A stretch of 64,000 nucleotides of DNA, taken from contig NZ_NJIC01000020.1 in the NCBI RefSeq assembly GCF_013620825.1, forward strand, positions 97,330-161,329. The letters run 5' to 3'. The translations under genes were made by a program, and so were the position numbers. Origin of the DNA: Rhodanobacter sp. PCA2. Lineage in GTDB: Bacteria; Pseudomonadota; Gammaproteobacteria; Xanthomonadales; Rhodanobacteraceae. Below the pieces are notes generated by a model. The model searched no databases. It was not told where the DNA came from and worked only from the letters and a program-made list of their open reading frames with translations. Positions within the stretch are counted from its first letter, which is position 1, and each line of letters begins with the position of its first letter. Below are positions 33,410 to 40,697 of this stretch, in pieces.

Positions 33410-33832
33410 TCAGCCCTTGCGTATGCGCTGCTTGGGGCGCACGTACAGCACCAGGCTGTGGTCTTCGATCACGTAGCCGTGGCGCGCGGCGATCTCGTGC
33501 TGCAGGCGCTCGATCTCCTCGCTGACGAACTCGATCACTTTTCCGCTGTCCACATCGATCATGTGGTCATGGTGGCGGCCGCGGTCGAGTTCGTAGACGG
33601 CCTGGCCGCCCTCGAAGTTGTGCTTGATGACGATGCCCGCCGCCTCGAACTGGGTCAGCACGCGGTACACCGTCGCCAAGCCGATGTCCTCCTGATGGGA
33701 GAGCAGCTTCTTGTAGACGTCCTCGGCGGTGAGGTGGTTGCCCTCCTCCTCGTCGAAGATCTGCAGGATGCGCATGCGCGGATGAGTCACCTTGAGGCCA
33801 ACCCGGCGCAGTTCTTTGGTTTCCTGTTCCAT
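33410..33832 (-). CDS. fur: Ferric uptake regulator Fur
   Basis: 140 residues with the winged helix (LKVTHPRMRILQIF, GLATVYRVLTQFEAAG) and the metal site HHDHMID (87-93). The two CxxC pairs that bind structural zinc in E. coli Fur are absent; the segment reads IDVDSGK in place of ICLDCGK, and the protein has no cysteine at all. Such cysteine-free Fur proteins occur in several gammaproteobacteria. It represses iron-uptake genes with Fe2+. Divergent from bamE across 79 bases, as in Xanthomonas. No classical Fur box was seen in that gap. Confidence 0.95.
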   Translation of the reverse strand: MEQETKELRRVGLKVTHPRMRILQIFDEEEGNHLTAEDVYKKLLSHQEDIGLATVYRVLTQFEAAGIVIKHNFEGGQAVYELDRGRHHDHMIDVDSGKVIEFVSEEIERLQHEIAARHGYVIEDHSLVLYVRPKQRIRKG

Positions 33833-33911
33833 CGTTGTCCCTCACGCCGGCACGGCGATGCCGAACCGGTAGTGTATCATCCGACACCTTCATGATCCGG
33901 ACGCACCACGC

Positions 33912-34373
33912 ATGCACAAGCTGATCACCCTGCCGGTTGTCGCCCTGCTGGGGCTTGCCGTCGCCGGCTGTCACCTGGTCTACACGCCCGACGTGCGCCA
34001 GGGCAACCTGCTCGACAAGACCATCGACGAGCAGGCGGTGAACCAGCTCAAGCCCGGCCTGACCAAGCGCCAGGTGCTGCTGCTGGTGGGCACGCCGTCG
34101 GTGGCTGCGCCGTTCGACCAGAACCGCTGGGACTACACCTCGACCTTTTCGCACCGCGGCGGCCCGATGCAGGTCAGCACGATGACGCTGTACTTCGAGA
34201 ACGACACGCTGGCGCGCGTCGAGGGCAATCCCTACCTCGAGAACAACAAGAACCTGCTCAAGGAAAGCAAGAAGTACCACGTCGATTATCCGATCGACGA
34301 GTCCAAGGGCGACAAGGACGTGAACGGCAAGGACGACAAGGGGTCCGGCACCGGCATCGACGGCGCCCACTGA
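33912..34373 (+). CDS. bamE: Outer membrane assembly lipoprotein BamE (OmlA/SmpA)
   Basis: 153 residues with a lipoprotein signal: hydrophobic core then lipobox AVAGC, cysteine 20. The BamE core follows (YTPDVRQGNLLDKTIDEQAVNQLKPGLTKRQVLLLVGTPS, then YYF-type strands RWDYTSTF and MTLYFENDTLARVEG). The C-terminal 30 residues are charged and disordered (GDKDVNGKDDKGSGTG). It supports the BamABCDE complex. The neighbouring fur gene matches the omlA-fur pair of Xanthomonas. Confidence 0.94.
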   Translation: MHKLITLPVVALLGLAVAGCHLVYTPDVRQGNLLDKTIDEQAVNQLKPGLTKRQVLLLVGTPSVAAPFDQNRWDYTSTFSHRGGPMQVSTMTLYFENDTLARVEGNPYLENNKNLLKESKKYHVDYPIDESKGDKDVNGKDDKGSGTGIDGAH

Positions 34374-34391
34374 GACGACGGCACGCGCGGT

Positions 34392-34676
34392 TCAGCCCCG
34401 GCCGGCCCTGCGTCGGCGCGAGGCCATCGGATCCAGGCGCAGCGGCCGGTAGATTTCCACCCGGTCGCCGTCACGCAACACGTGGTTCCCGTCGATCCGG
34501 CGCGAATGGATGCCCAGTTGCAACGGCGCCGCCGCTTCTGCAGGCAACTGCGCCAGCATCCCGGCCGCCTCGACCGCCTGCAGCGCCGTGCTGCCCGCCG
34601 GCAGGCAGACCTCGACACGCTGCACGTCGTGCACGCCGGCGTACACCACCTGCACGGCGATCACGGGCTCAGCCAT
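34392..34676 (-). CDS. rnfH: RnfH family ubiquitin-like protein
   Basis: 94 residues with the beta-grasp sequence pattern of RnfH/RatB (VQVVYAGVHDVQRVEVCLPAGSTALQAV ... DGDRVEIYRPLRLDP). Function is poorly defined; in many genomes, including E. coli, it pairs with ratA between bamE and smpB, exactly as here. It overlaps ratA by 8 bases, so the two are coupled. Confidence 0.92.
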   Translation of the reverse strand: MAEPVIAVQVVYAGVHDVQRVEVCLPAGSTALQAVEAAGMLAQLPAEAAAPLQLGIHSRRIDGNHVLRDGDRVEIYRPLRLDPMASRRRRAGRG

Positions 34677-35100
34677 ACACCTGGTCCGCGACGCGGCAAA
34701 AGTCGTCGACCATGCGGTTCGCGAGGCTCTGGAACCCCAGCTTGAGCACGCTGCCGCCGATCCGTCCCGCATAGTCGAAATCCAGCGCCAGCGCCACCTT
34801 GCAACCGTCCTCGCCCAACGCGGTGAAACTCCACAGGCCGTCCAGCGAGCGGAACGGCCCGTCGACCAGGCGGATGTCGATGCGCTGCGGCCGCTCGGCG
34901 GTGTTGCGCGTGGTGAAGCTGTGCCGGAGGCCCGCGAAATGCAGGTCCAGCCGGGCCACCAGCACGTTGCCGGTACGCTCGATCACCGTGGCCGAGGAGC
35001 ACCACGGGAAGCGCTTTGGGTATGCTTCCACCCCGTCGACCAGGTCGAACATCTGCTCCGGCGAGTGGCGCACCAGCGCGCTGCGGCGTATCTCGATCAC
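34669..35100 (-). CDS. ratA: RatA/Coq10-family START-domain protein
   Basis: 143 residues from a GTG at 35100, which has GAGG five bases upstream. An ATG at 35121 would add seven residues but has no well-placed ribosome site. The START fold shows IRRSALVRHSPEQMFDLVDGVEAYPKRFPWCSSATV and C-terminal FQSLANRMVDDFCRVADQVYG. Relatives either carry quinone-like lipids (Coq10) or, in E. coli, bind the 50S subunit and block subunit joining (RatA). Which applies cannot be decided here. It is divergent from smpB across the 64-bp repeat array. Confidence 0.9.
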   Translation of the reverse strand: MIEIRRSALVRHSPEQMFDLVDGVEAYPKRFPWCSSATVIERTGNVLVARLDLHFAGLRHSFTTRNTAERPQRIDIRLVDGPFRSLDGLWSFTALGEDGCKVALALDFDYAGRIGGSVLKLGFQSLANRMVDDFCRVADQVYG

Positions 35101-35132
35101 GGTATCCTCGCGGTTTTGCATCCTTGATGGAT

Positions 35133-35307
35133 GCGAAGATCAAACGGGCATCCATCCATGGACGCACCCGGTGGTTTCCTGCATTCATCCATGAATGCGA
35201 AGATCAAACGGGCATCCATCCATGGATGCACCCGGTGGTTTCCTGCATTCATCCATGAATGCGAAGATCAAACGGGCACCCATCCATGGATGCACTCTTG
35301 AATAGAA
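35133..35307. repeat. Tandem array of a 64-bp palindrome-bearing repeat (about 2.7 copies)
   Basis: Copies start at 35133, 35197 and 35261 with an exact 64-base period; the third is truncated near 35307. Each full unit begins GCGAAGATCAAACGGGC and contains two near-perfect palindromes, GCATCCATCCATGGATGC and GCATTCATCCATGAATGC, each with 8-bp arms and a CC centre. Copy 1 differs by one base in the first palindrome and copy 3 by one base. It fills most of the ratA-smpB divergent gap. A diverged single relative lies at 6841-6870. Confidence 0.9.
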
Positions 35308-35370
35308 CGCGTTGCCCCCTGACGGGCACGCAGGCAGCGCGGCCACCCAGCGGCCCGAAGTTTAGCGGAC

Positions 35371-35865
35371 ATGGCCAAGAGCAAGGACAAGGACACCACC
35401 AAGGGCACCGGCACCATCGCGCTGAACAAGCGCGCCCGTTTCGAGTACCACATCGACCAGCGCTACGAGGCCGGGGTCGCGCTGCAGGGCTGGGAGCTGA
35501 AGGCGCTGCGCGCTGGCCGGATCAACTTCGGCGACGGCTACGCCATCGTGATCAAGGGCGAGATCTTCCTGGTCGGCGCCTCCATCCCGCCGCTGATCAG
35601 CGCCTCCACCCACGTGATCGCCGAGGACCGGCGCACGCGCAAGCTGCTGTTGCATCGCAAGGAGATCGACCAGCTCATCGGCGCGGTCGAGCGCAAGGGC
35701 TACACCCTGGTGCCCACCGCGATGTACTGGAAGAACGGCAAGGTCAAGGTGGAAGTGGGCCTGGCGCGCGGCAAGCAGGAGCACGACAAGCGCGATACCG
35801 CCAAGCAGCGCGACTGGCAGATCGAGAAGCAGCGCACCATGCGCTCCCACAACCGCACGTCCTGA
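35371..35865 (+). CDS. smpB: SsrA-binding protein SmpB
   Basis: 164 residues with the OB-fold core (IALNKRARFEYHIDQRYEAGVALQGWELKALRAGRINFGDGYA) and the basic C-terminal tail (KRDTAKQRDWQIEKQRTMR) that reads the empty A site during trans-translation. Partner of tmRNA, whose gene is not in this window. The neighbourhood bamE-rnfH-ratA-smpB is conserved. Confidence 0.97.
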   Translation: MAKSKDKDTTKGTGTIALNKRARFEYHIDQRYEAGVALQGWELKALRAGRINFGDGYAIVIKGEIFLVGASIPPLISASTHVIAEDRRTRKLLLHRKEIDQLIGAVERKGYTLVPTAMYWKNGKVKVEVGLARGKQEHDKRDTAKQRDWQIEKQRTMRSHNRTS

Positions 35866-35884
35866 CGGCGCGGATCCGCACCTT

Positions 35885-35921
35885 GCCCGGCAACGCCGGC
35901 GGCCTGTCGGCGTTGCCGGGC
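35885..35921 (+). terminator. Hairpin downstream of smpB
   Basis: Perfect 14-bp arms GCCCGGCAACGCCG / CGGCGTTGCCGGGC with a 9-base loop, 19 bases after the stop. It lacks a T tract. Confidence 0.45.
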
Positions 35922-35953
35922 GCGACGGCGACGAACAACGCCTGCGCCGCCGA

Positions 35954-35980
35954 TGTCGATCCCGCTTCCCGCCGTTCGTC
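35954..35980 (+). promoter_or_regulatory. Candidate ECF42-type promoter
   Basis: TGTCGA followed after 17 bases by CGTC, 66 bases upstream of the YCII gene start. TGTCGA at -35 with a CGTC/CGA-type -10 is the motif reported for ECF42 sigma factors. One such sigma factor is encoded two genes downstream, so this is probably an autoregulated promoter. Confidence 0.55.
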
Positions 35981-36046
35981 GCACTTGTGAGAGCGCCACC
36001 GGGCCAACCCGTCCCGCCCGCTCCGCGACCCACAGGAGAAACGACG

Positions 36047-36466
36047 ATGCGATGCATGGTGATCGTGAAGGCGAACGCGGACAGCGAAGCCGGCGTGATG
36101 CCGGACACCGAGCTGCTCACCGCGATGGGCAAGTTCAACGAGGAACTGGTGAAGGCCGGCGTGATGCTGGCCGGCGAAGGCCTGCACCCCAGCTCGCGAG
36201 GCGTGCGCGTGCGCTTCGACGGCAGGCAGCGCACGGTGATCGACGGCCCGTTTGCCGAGACCAAGGAGCTGATCGCCGGCTTCTGGCTGTGGCAGGTGAA
36301 GTCCATGGAGGAAGCGGTCGAATGGCTCAAGCGCGCGCCGTTCGACGGCGGCACCGAGCTGGAGATCCGCCGGGTGTTCGAGGCCGAGGACTTCGGCGCC
36401 GAATTCACGCCCGAGCTGCGCGAACAGGAAGAGCGCCTGCGCGCGCAGATCGACAACCGCACCTGA
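36047..36466 (+). CDS. YCII/DGPF-domain protein associated with ECF42 sigma factor
   Basis: 139 residues of the YCII-related (DGPF) family. The name-giving motif is exact (VIDGPFAETKELIAGFWLWQV, about residues 64-84). AGGAG stands nine bases before the ATG. DGPF proteins are almost always encoded beside ECF42 sigma factors and are thought to act as small catabolic or signalling enzymes; no reaction is proven. First gene of a three-gene run with the VOC protein and the sigma factor. Confidence 0.9.
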   Translation: MRCMVIVKANADSEAGVMPDTELLTAMGKFNEELVKAGVMLAGEGLHPSSRGVRVRFDGRQRTVIDGPFAETKELIAGFWLWQVKSMEEAVEWLKRAPFDGGTELEIRRVFEAEDFGAEFTPELREQEERLRAQIDNRT

Positions 36467-36496
36467 TCCCCTGCCACCAGACACCGGAGCACCGCG

Positions 36497-36913
36497 ATGC
36501 AATTCGTCAGCTACCTCACTTTCGACGGCAATGCCGAAGCCGCCTTCGATTTCTACGCCCGCTGCCTCGGCGGCAAGGTCACCTGGCTCTCGCGCTACGG
36601 CGAGGCGCCGCCGGAGATGCCCATGCCGCCCGAGATGCGCGACAAGGTCATGCACATCCGCCTGGAGGTCGGCGACCAGGTGCTGATGGCCTCGGACGCG
36701 ATGGCGCCGCAATGCCCCTACGAGCCGATCAAGGGCTGCTCGGTGTCGATCCAGCTCGACTCGCCGACGGAAGCGGAACGCATCTTCAACGCGCTGGCCG
36801 ACGGCGGCCAGGTGCAGATGCCCATCGGGGAAACGTTCTGGGCCGCGCGTTTCGGCGCCCTGGTGGACCGTTACGGCGTGCCGTGGATGATCAACTGCCC
36901 GCATCCGCAGTGA
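36497..36913 (+). CDS. VOC-family protein, PhnB-like
   Basis: 138 residues of the vicinal-oxygen-chelate (glyoxalase/PhnB) fold: two beta-alpha-beta-beta-beta units, starting MQFVSYLTFDGNAEAAFDFY and ending RFGALVDRYGVPWMINC, the standard PhnB C-terminus. Substrate unknown; such proteins often bind metals or bleomycin-like drugs. It lies 30 bases after the YCII gene and 55 before the sigma factor, so it is very probably part of the same operon. Confidence 0.88.
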   Translation: MQFVSYLTFDGNAEAAFDFYARCLGGKVTWLSRYGEAPPEMPMPPEMRDKVMHIRLEVGDQVLMASDAMAPQCPYEPIKGCSVSIQLDSPTEAERIFNALADGGQVQMPIGETFWAARFGALVDRYGVPWMINCPHPQ

Positions 36914-36968
36914 ACCCCGTGCCGCCGCCCCTTGCCGCCACGGAACGATGATGGTCTGATCGGTCGCC

Positions 36969-38246
36969 ATGACGGCGACCGACACCCACCGCAGGATCGA
37001 AGCCATCTGGCGGATCGAATCGGCACGGATCATCGCCGGGCTCGCGCGCATGCTGCGCGACGTGGGCCTGGCGGAGGAACTGGCGCAGGACGCGCTGGTG
37101 ACCGCGCTGGAGCAATGGCCGCAGGCCGGCGTGCCGGACAACCCCGGCGCCTGGCTGATGACCACGGCGAAGCACCGCGCGATCGACCGCCTGCGCCGCC
37201 ATCAGCTGATGGAGCGCAAGCACGAGGAAATCGCCCGCGAGCTGGAAGCGGAGCAAGCCGATGCCATGCCTCGCCTCGACGACATGCTTGACGACGACAT
37301 CGGCGACGACCTGCTGCGGCTGATCTTCACCGCCTGCCACCCCGCGCTGCCTCCCGAGTCGCGGGTGGCGCTCACCTTGCGCATGCTCGGCGGCCTCAGC
37401 ACGGTCGAGATCGCCCGCGCCTTCCTGCAGCCGGAACCCACCGTGGCGCAACGCATCGTGCGCGCCAAGCGCACCCTGGGCGAGAAAAAGGTGCCGTTCG
37501 AGGTACCGCGCGGCGACGAGCTGGCCGAACGGCTGGACGCCGTGCTGGGCGTGATCTACCTCGTCTTCAACGAGGGCTATACCGCCACCGCCGGCGACGA
37601 CTGGATGCGCCCCGCCCTGTGCGAGGAGGCGCTGCGCCTGGGCCGCATCCTGGCCGGCCTGATGCCGCAGCAGGCGCCGGTGTTCGGCCTGCTCGCGCTG
37701 ATGGAGCTGCAGGCCTCGCGCGCCCACGCGCGCAGCGGCCCGGACGGCGAACCGATCCGCCTGCTGGAACAGAATCGCGCGCGCTGGGACCGGCTGCTGA
37801 TCCAGCGCGGCCTCGCCGCGCTGGAACGCGCGCGCCAGCTCGGCGGCGACGCGGAGCCCTACACCTTGCAGGCCGCGATCGCCGCCTGCCACGCCCGCGC
37901 GCCCACCGCGGAGCAGACCGACTGGAACCGCATCGCCGCGCTGTACGCCACGCTCGCCGCCGTCGCCCCGTCGCCGGTGGTGGAGCTCAATCGTGCCGTG
38001 GCGGTCGGGATGGCCAACGGACCGGCCGCCGGCCTCGCCCTGGTCGACACGCTGCGCGACGAGCCGGTGCTGGCGAACTACCACCTGCTGCCTGCCGTGC
38101 GCGGCGACCTGCTGGAAAAACTCGGTCGCCACGACGAGGCCGGCACGGAGTTCGGACGCGCCGCCGCGCTCACCCGCAACACGCGCGAGCGCGACCTGCT
38201 GCAGGCCCGCGCCGCGGCCTGCGCGAAACACGACTCGACCAGCTGA
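36969..38246 (+). CDS. ECF42-type RNA polymerase sigma factor with TPR-like C-terminal extension
   Basis: 425 residues. The N-terminal ~170 hold the region 2 helix set (ARMLRDVGLAEELAQDALVTALEQWP ... PGAWLMTTAKHRAIDRLRR) and a region 4 helix-turn-helix (LTLRMLGGLSTVEIARAFLQPEPTVAQRIVRAKRTL). The remaining 250 residues, with LDAVLGVIYLVFNEGYTAT and TPR-like helices, are the long C-terminal domain that defines the ECF42 group and is needed for its activity. ECF42 has no anti-sigma factor; it pairs with DGPF proteins as here. No zinc-type anti-sigma gene follows. Confidence 0.92.
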   Translation: MTATDTHRRIEAIWRIESARIIAGLARMLRDVGLAEELAQDALVTALEQWPQAGVPDNPGAWLMTTAKHRAIDRLRRHQLMERKHEEIARELEAEQADAMPRLDDMLDDDIGDDLLRLIFTACHPALPPESRVALTLRMLGGLSTVEIARAFLQPEPTVAQRIVRAKRTLGEKKVPFEVPRGDELAERLDAVLGVIYLVFNEGYTATAGDDWMRPALCEEALRLGRILAGLMPQQAPVFGLLALMELQASRAHARSGPDGEPIRLLEQNRARWDRLLIQRGLAALERARQLGGDAEPYTLQAAIAACHARAPTAEQTDWNRIAALYATLAAVAPSPVVELNRAVAVGMANGPAAGLALVDTLRDEPVLANYHLLPAVRGDLLEKLGRHDEAGTEFGRAAALTRNTRERDLLQARAAACAKHDSTS

Positions 38247-38304
38247 GGGCAACTGCGCAGTAGGGGCGGCCGCCCCCGCATCCCGGCCATGCAGCCAGCA
38301 AAAA

Positions 38305-38324
38305 GGGCCGCCTGTTGGCGGCCC
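38305..38324 (-). terminator. Terminator of the small acidic protein gene (bidirectional hairpin)
   Basis: Perfect 8-bp arms GGGCCGCC / GGCGGCCC. On the minus strand a T5 run follows, 22 bases after the stop of the small gene. On the plus strand it also faces the sigma-factor gene, but with only TTGCAT after it. Confidence 0.75.
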
Positions 38325-38346
38325 TTGCATGAAACGACGGCAAACC

Positions 38347-38571
38347 TCAGGACTGCTGGCTGTCGTCGACCGGCGCGGCGTCCGCGTCGTTCGACCCGGC
38401 GTCGCCCTCTTCCTTCTTGCCGATCATCGACTCCAGCGCACCCGCGCCCTTGAAGCCGGCGACCGCGGCGATGCCCTTGGTCAGCAGGCCCGCATTCGGA
38501 TCGAGCTTCTCGGCGCCCTCGACCGCGGCCACCGCACCCGCGACTTCACCCAGGGTATCCAGAATTCCCAT
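38347..38571 (-). CDS. Small acidic protein of unknown function
   Basis: 74 residues, with GGAGG seven bases before the ATG and a terminator after the stop, so it is a complete stand-alone gene. The sequence is a short amphipathic region (MGILDTLGEVAGAVAAVEGAEK), a glycine-rich middle (AAVAGFKGAGALESMIGKK) and a disordered acidic tail (EEGDAGSNDADAAPVDDSQ). No known domain recognised and no clear signal peptide. The middle could be a membrane-seeking helix. Confidence 0.6.
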   Translation of the reverse strand: MGILDTLGEVAGAVAAVEGAEKLDPNAGLLTKGIAAVAGFKGAGALESMIGKKEEGDAGSNDADAAPVDDSQQS

Positions 38572-38673
38572 GACGACCTCCTGTATTGGTTGGAGCCGCG
38601 AGCATGTAGCCACGCGGCTAACCGCCATATGAATCCGGCCGCAAGTTCGCCCGCCGCGGAATTGCGAACGCAC

Positions 38674-38703
38674 AAGGGCCGGAACCCCGCGATTCCGGCC
38701 CTT
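38674..38703. repeat. 11-bp perfect hairpin
   Basis: AAGGGCCGGAA / TTCCGGCCCTT around CCCCGCGA. Terminator-like shape, but there is no T run on either side and no gene ends next to it. Confidence 0.45.
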
Positions 38704-39001
38704 GCGATGCATGGGTCGTTTGGTGGAGATGGACCAACTTCGTGACGCCCACGGCTGGCAGGCTGTCGAGAAGCCAAAGCTCACCGTGCTCGCCTTCAAC
38801 CGCCAGCGGCTGTTCGACGAAGCCATCGCCCGGCACTTCTTCGAGCACACCGTATTGCTGGCGCGGATACCAGAGCTGGTCGGAGACGAGCACTTTCCGG
38901 TGGACGGCATGCTGCCCTGGACTTGCTCGCCGCGGCAGGCGTCAGACGCTTCGGATTGTCTCCCCCTTTCCGAGCCCCGCTATTGGCTGGGCCGATCGTA
39001 G
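38702..39001 (+). pseudogene. Remnant of an IS5/IS1182-type DDE transposase
   Basis: An open stretch of 99 codons whose middle, LAFNRQRLFDEAIARHFFEH...DEHFPVDG (about residues 30-68), resembles the region ending at the first catalytic aspartate (VDG) of IS5/IS1182 transposases. After that point the expected continuation (roughly TLIEAWAS) is lost and the frame reads through unrelated residues to a stop. No terminal inverted repeats or target duplication were found. Treat as a decayed fragment. Confidence 0.5.
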
Positions 39002-39245
39002 CGTCATCCATTACGTGCATTGGCCAAAGGCCGTTCCACGCAATCAAGAATGCCGCATCACTACACAGTGCTCTCGACCGTCGGATCGCGCCCGACTTCC
39101 GCACGCCTATACCGTCACAACCCACGCTGCTTGATCGTGCAGCGACAAGTCTCGCTGGGCCTGCGCTTCGTCGCGATCAGAAATTCGCGTCCACGGAAAA
39201 CCATCAACCTTCCACGGGCTTTGCCACCCGGAGCCGAACGAAAAT

Positions 39246-39264
39246 AGGCGCCACATGGGCGCCT
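39246..39264 (-). terminator. Terminator of the tRNA cluster
   Basis: AGGCGCC / GGCGCCT with a 5-base loop, then ATTTTC on the minus strand, 17 bases after tRNA-Cys. Confidence 0.65.
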
Positions 39265-39280
39265 AAGTATTTGAAGACAA

Positions 39281-39354
39281 TGGAGGCCTAGGTCGGAATC
39301 GAACCGGCGTACGCGGATTTGCAGTCCGCTGCATGACCACTCTGCCACCAGGCC
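39281..39354 (-). tRNA. tRNA-Cys(GCA)
   Basis: 74 bases including encoded CCA. Minus strand begins GGCCTGGTGGCAGAG and ends ACCTAGGCCTCCA. Anticodon loop CTGCAAA gives GCA; discriminator is U, as required for cysteine. It lies 82 bases downstream of the last tRNA-Gly and ends the cluster that follows pgsA. Confidence 0.96.
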
Positions 39355-39436
39355 ATTGTCGGGCCGTTGCAACCGGGAACGGTCGCCCTCTTCTCGATAA
39401 AACAAAACCCCGACGCGCGAGGTTTTGCCTGAAAAC

Positions 39437-39512
<76 letters not shown>

Positions 39513-39606
39513 TTGAGGAACCGTAGATGATAGCAGAATGACAACGGATGGGAAGCCCCGCACCGGTATCGCGCCGGCATCGCGCGCCGCGCCAAGCCCC
39601 GGTCCG

Positions 39607-39641
39607 GAAACGACGAAGCCCCGGCGGACCGGGGCTTCGTG
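39607..39641 (-). terminator. Hairpin after tRNA-Gly copy 2 (repeated after copy 3)
   Basis: 12-bp perfect stem with a 4-base loop inside each 213-bp spacer; the second occurrence is near 39820-39854. The run after it is CGTCGTTTCC, so termination is probably partial. Confidence 0.5.
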
Positions 39642-39649
39642 CATGAATC

Positions 39650-39725
<76 letters not shown>

Positions 39726-39862
39726 TTGAGGAACCGTAGATGATAGCAGAATGACAACGGATGGGAAGCCCCGCACCGGTATCGCGCCGGCATCGCGCGC
39801 CGCGCCAAGCCCCGGTCCGGAAACGACGAAGCCCCGGCGGACCGGGGCTTCGTGCATGAATC

Positions 39863-39938
<76 letters not shown>

Positions 39939-39950
39939 TCGGGAGCGCGC

Positions 39951-39978
39951 ATTCTAATACGCGAACGCCGGGCGTCAA
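39951..39978 (-). promoter_or_regulatory. Sigma-70 promoter of the tRNA-Gly/Cys cluster
   Basis: TTGACG and TAGAAT, 16 bases apart on the minus strand, with the -10 box 12 bases before the tRNA-Gly copy 3 body. It sits between pgsA and the tRNAs. Confidence 0.75.
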
Positions 39979-39996
39979 GACTTTGCGCCGCCCGGC

Positions 39997-40605
39997 TCAA
40001 TCGCCGCCGCGCATGCCCGGTTGCCGTGGCGCGTCGCCGCGCAGGCTGGGCCATGCGGCGTGCAGGTAGTACAGGCCGGACCAGATCGTGAGTATGCCGG
40101 CGATCACCAGCAACCCCTCGCCGATGTGGTACAGCCGCAGCGCGGTGGCCTCCTTCTCGTGCTGCACGATCAGCACCACCAGCGCCACGATCTGCATCAC
40201 CGTCTTCAGCTTGCCGATGAAGGCCACCCGCACCGTGGCGCGCATGCCGACTTCGGCCATCCATTCGCGCAGCGCGGAGATGCTGATCTCGCGCCCCACG
40301 ATGATGGCCGCGGTCACCGCCATCACGATGCTGGACCAGCCTTCCGGATGCGACTCCACCAGCAGGAACAGCGTCACCGCCACCATCAGCTTGTCGGCCA
40401 CCGGGTCGAGGAAGGCGCCGAACGCGGAGGTGAGGTTCATCCGCCGCGCGAGGAAGCCGTCCAGCCAGTCGGTGATCGCCGCGAGCAGGAACACGACCGC
40501 GGCGGTGATGTTGTGGCCGTGGAACGGCAGGTAGAACGCCAGCACCATCACCGGCAGCAGGGCCACGCGGAACAGGGTCAGCCAGGTGGGGAGATTGATG
40601 CGCAT
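39997..40605 (-). CDS. pgsA: CDP-diacylglycerol--glycerol-3-phosphate 3-phosphatidyltransferase
   Basis: 202 residues, an inner-membrane enzyme that commits CDP-diacylglycerol to phosphatidylglycerol. The CDP-alcohol phosphotransferase motif DG-x2-AR-x8-G-x3-D is complete (DWLDGFLARRMNLTSAFGAFLDPVAD, near residues 45-71). About five to six helices. Same strand and order as uvrC-pgsA-tRNA-Gly-tRNA-Cys in other gammaproteobacteria. Confidence 0.95.
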   Translation of the reverse strand: MRINLPTWLTLFRVALLPVMVLAFYLPFHGHNITAAVVFLLAAITDWLDGFLARRMNLTSAFGAFLDPVADKLMVAVTLFLLVESHPEGWSSIVMAVTAAIIVGREISISALREWMAEVGMRATVRVAFIGKLKTVMQIVALVVLIVQHEKEATALRLYHIGEGLLVIAGILTIWSGLYYLHAAWPSLRGDAPRQPGMRGGD

Positions 40606-40697
40606 GCACGGGTCCGTAGCTTTCTCACAGTGTCGCACGTCGCTGCGTCGATGGCGCGGCAAAAATGCCAGGCATGCGCGGCCTCATCGACGCGTGC

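Larger units (their letters stand above)
38572..39280. other. Gene-poor stretch between the small protein gene and the tRNA cluster
   Basis: About 700 bases with no intact gene. It contains a hairpin at 38674-38703, a transposase-like remnant around 38702-39001, about 240 bases (39002-39240) of lower-GC sequence in which I see no gene or RNA, and the tRNA terminator at 39246-39264. In many gammaproteobacteria a tRNA-Leu follows tRNA-Cys at this place; none is visible here. Confidence 0.6.

Noticed and set aside
33833..33911. Fur box between fur and bamE
   Set aside because: No 19-bp GATAATGATAATCATTATC-like element; only a TATCAT-type -10 box is visible.
35016..35258. Small plus-strand protein spanning the repeat array (80 codons)
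   Set aside because: The repeat period is not a multiple of three, so the frame shifts between copies; there is no ribosome site and it overlaps ratA.
35133..35307. Possible CRISPR array
   Set aside because: The 64-base period is repeated end to end with no variable spacers, and no cas genes are present.
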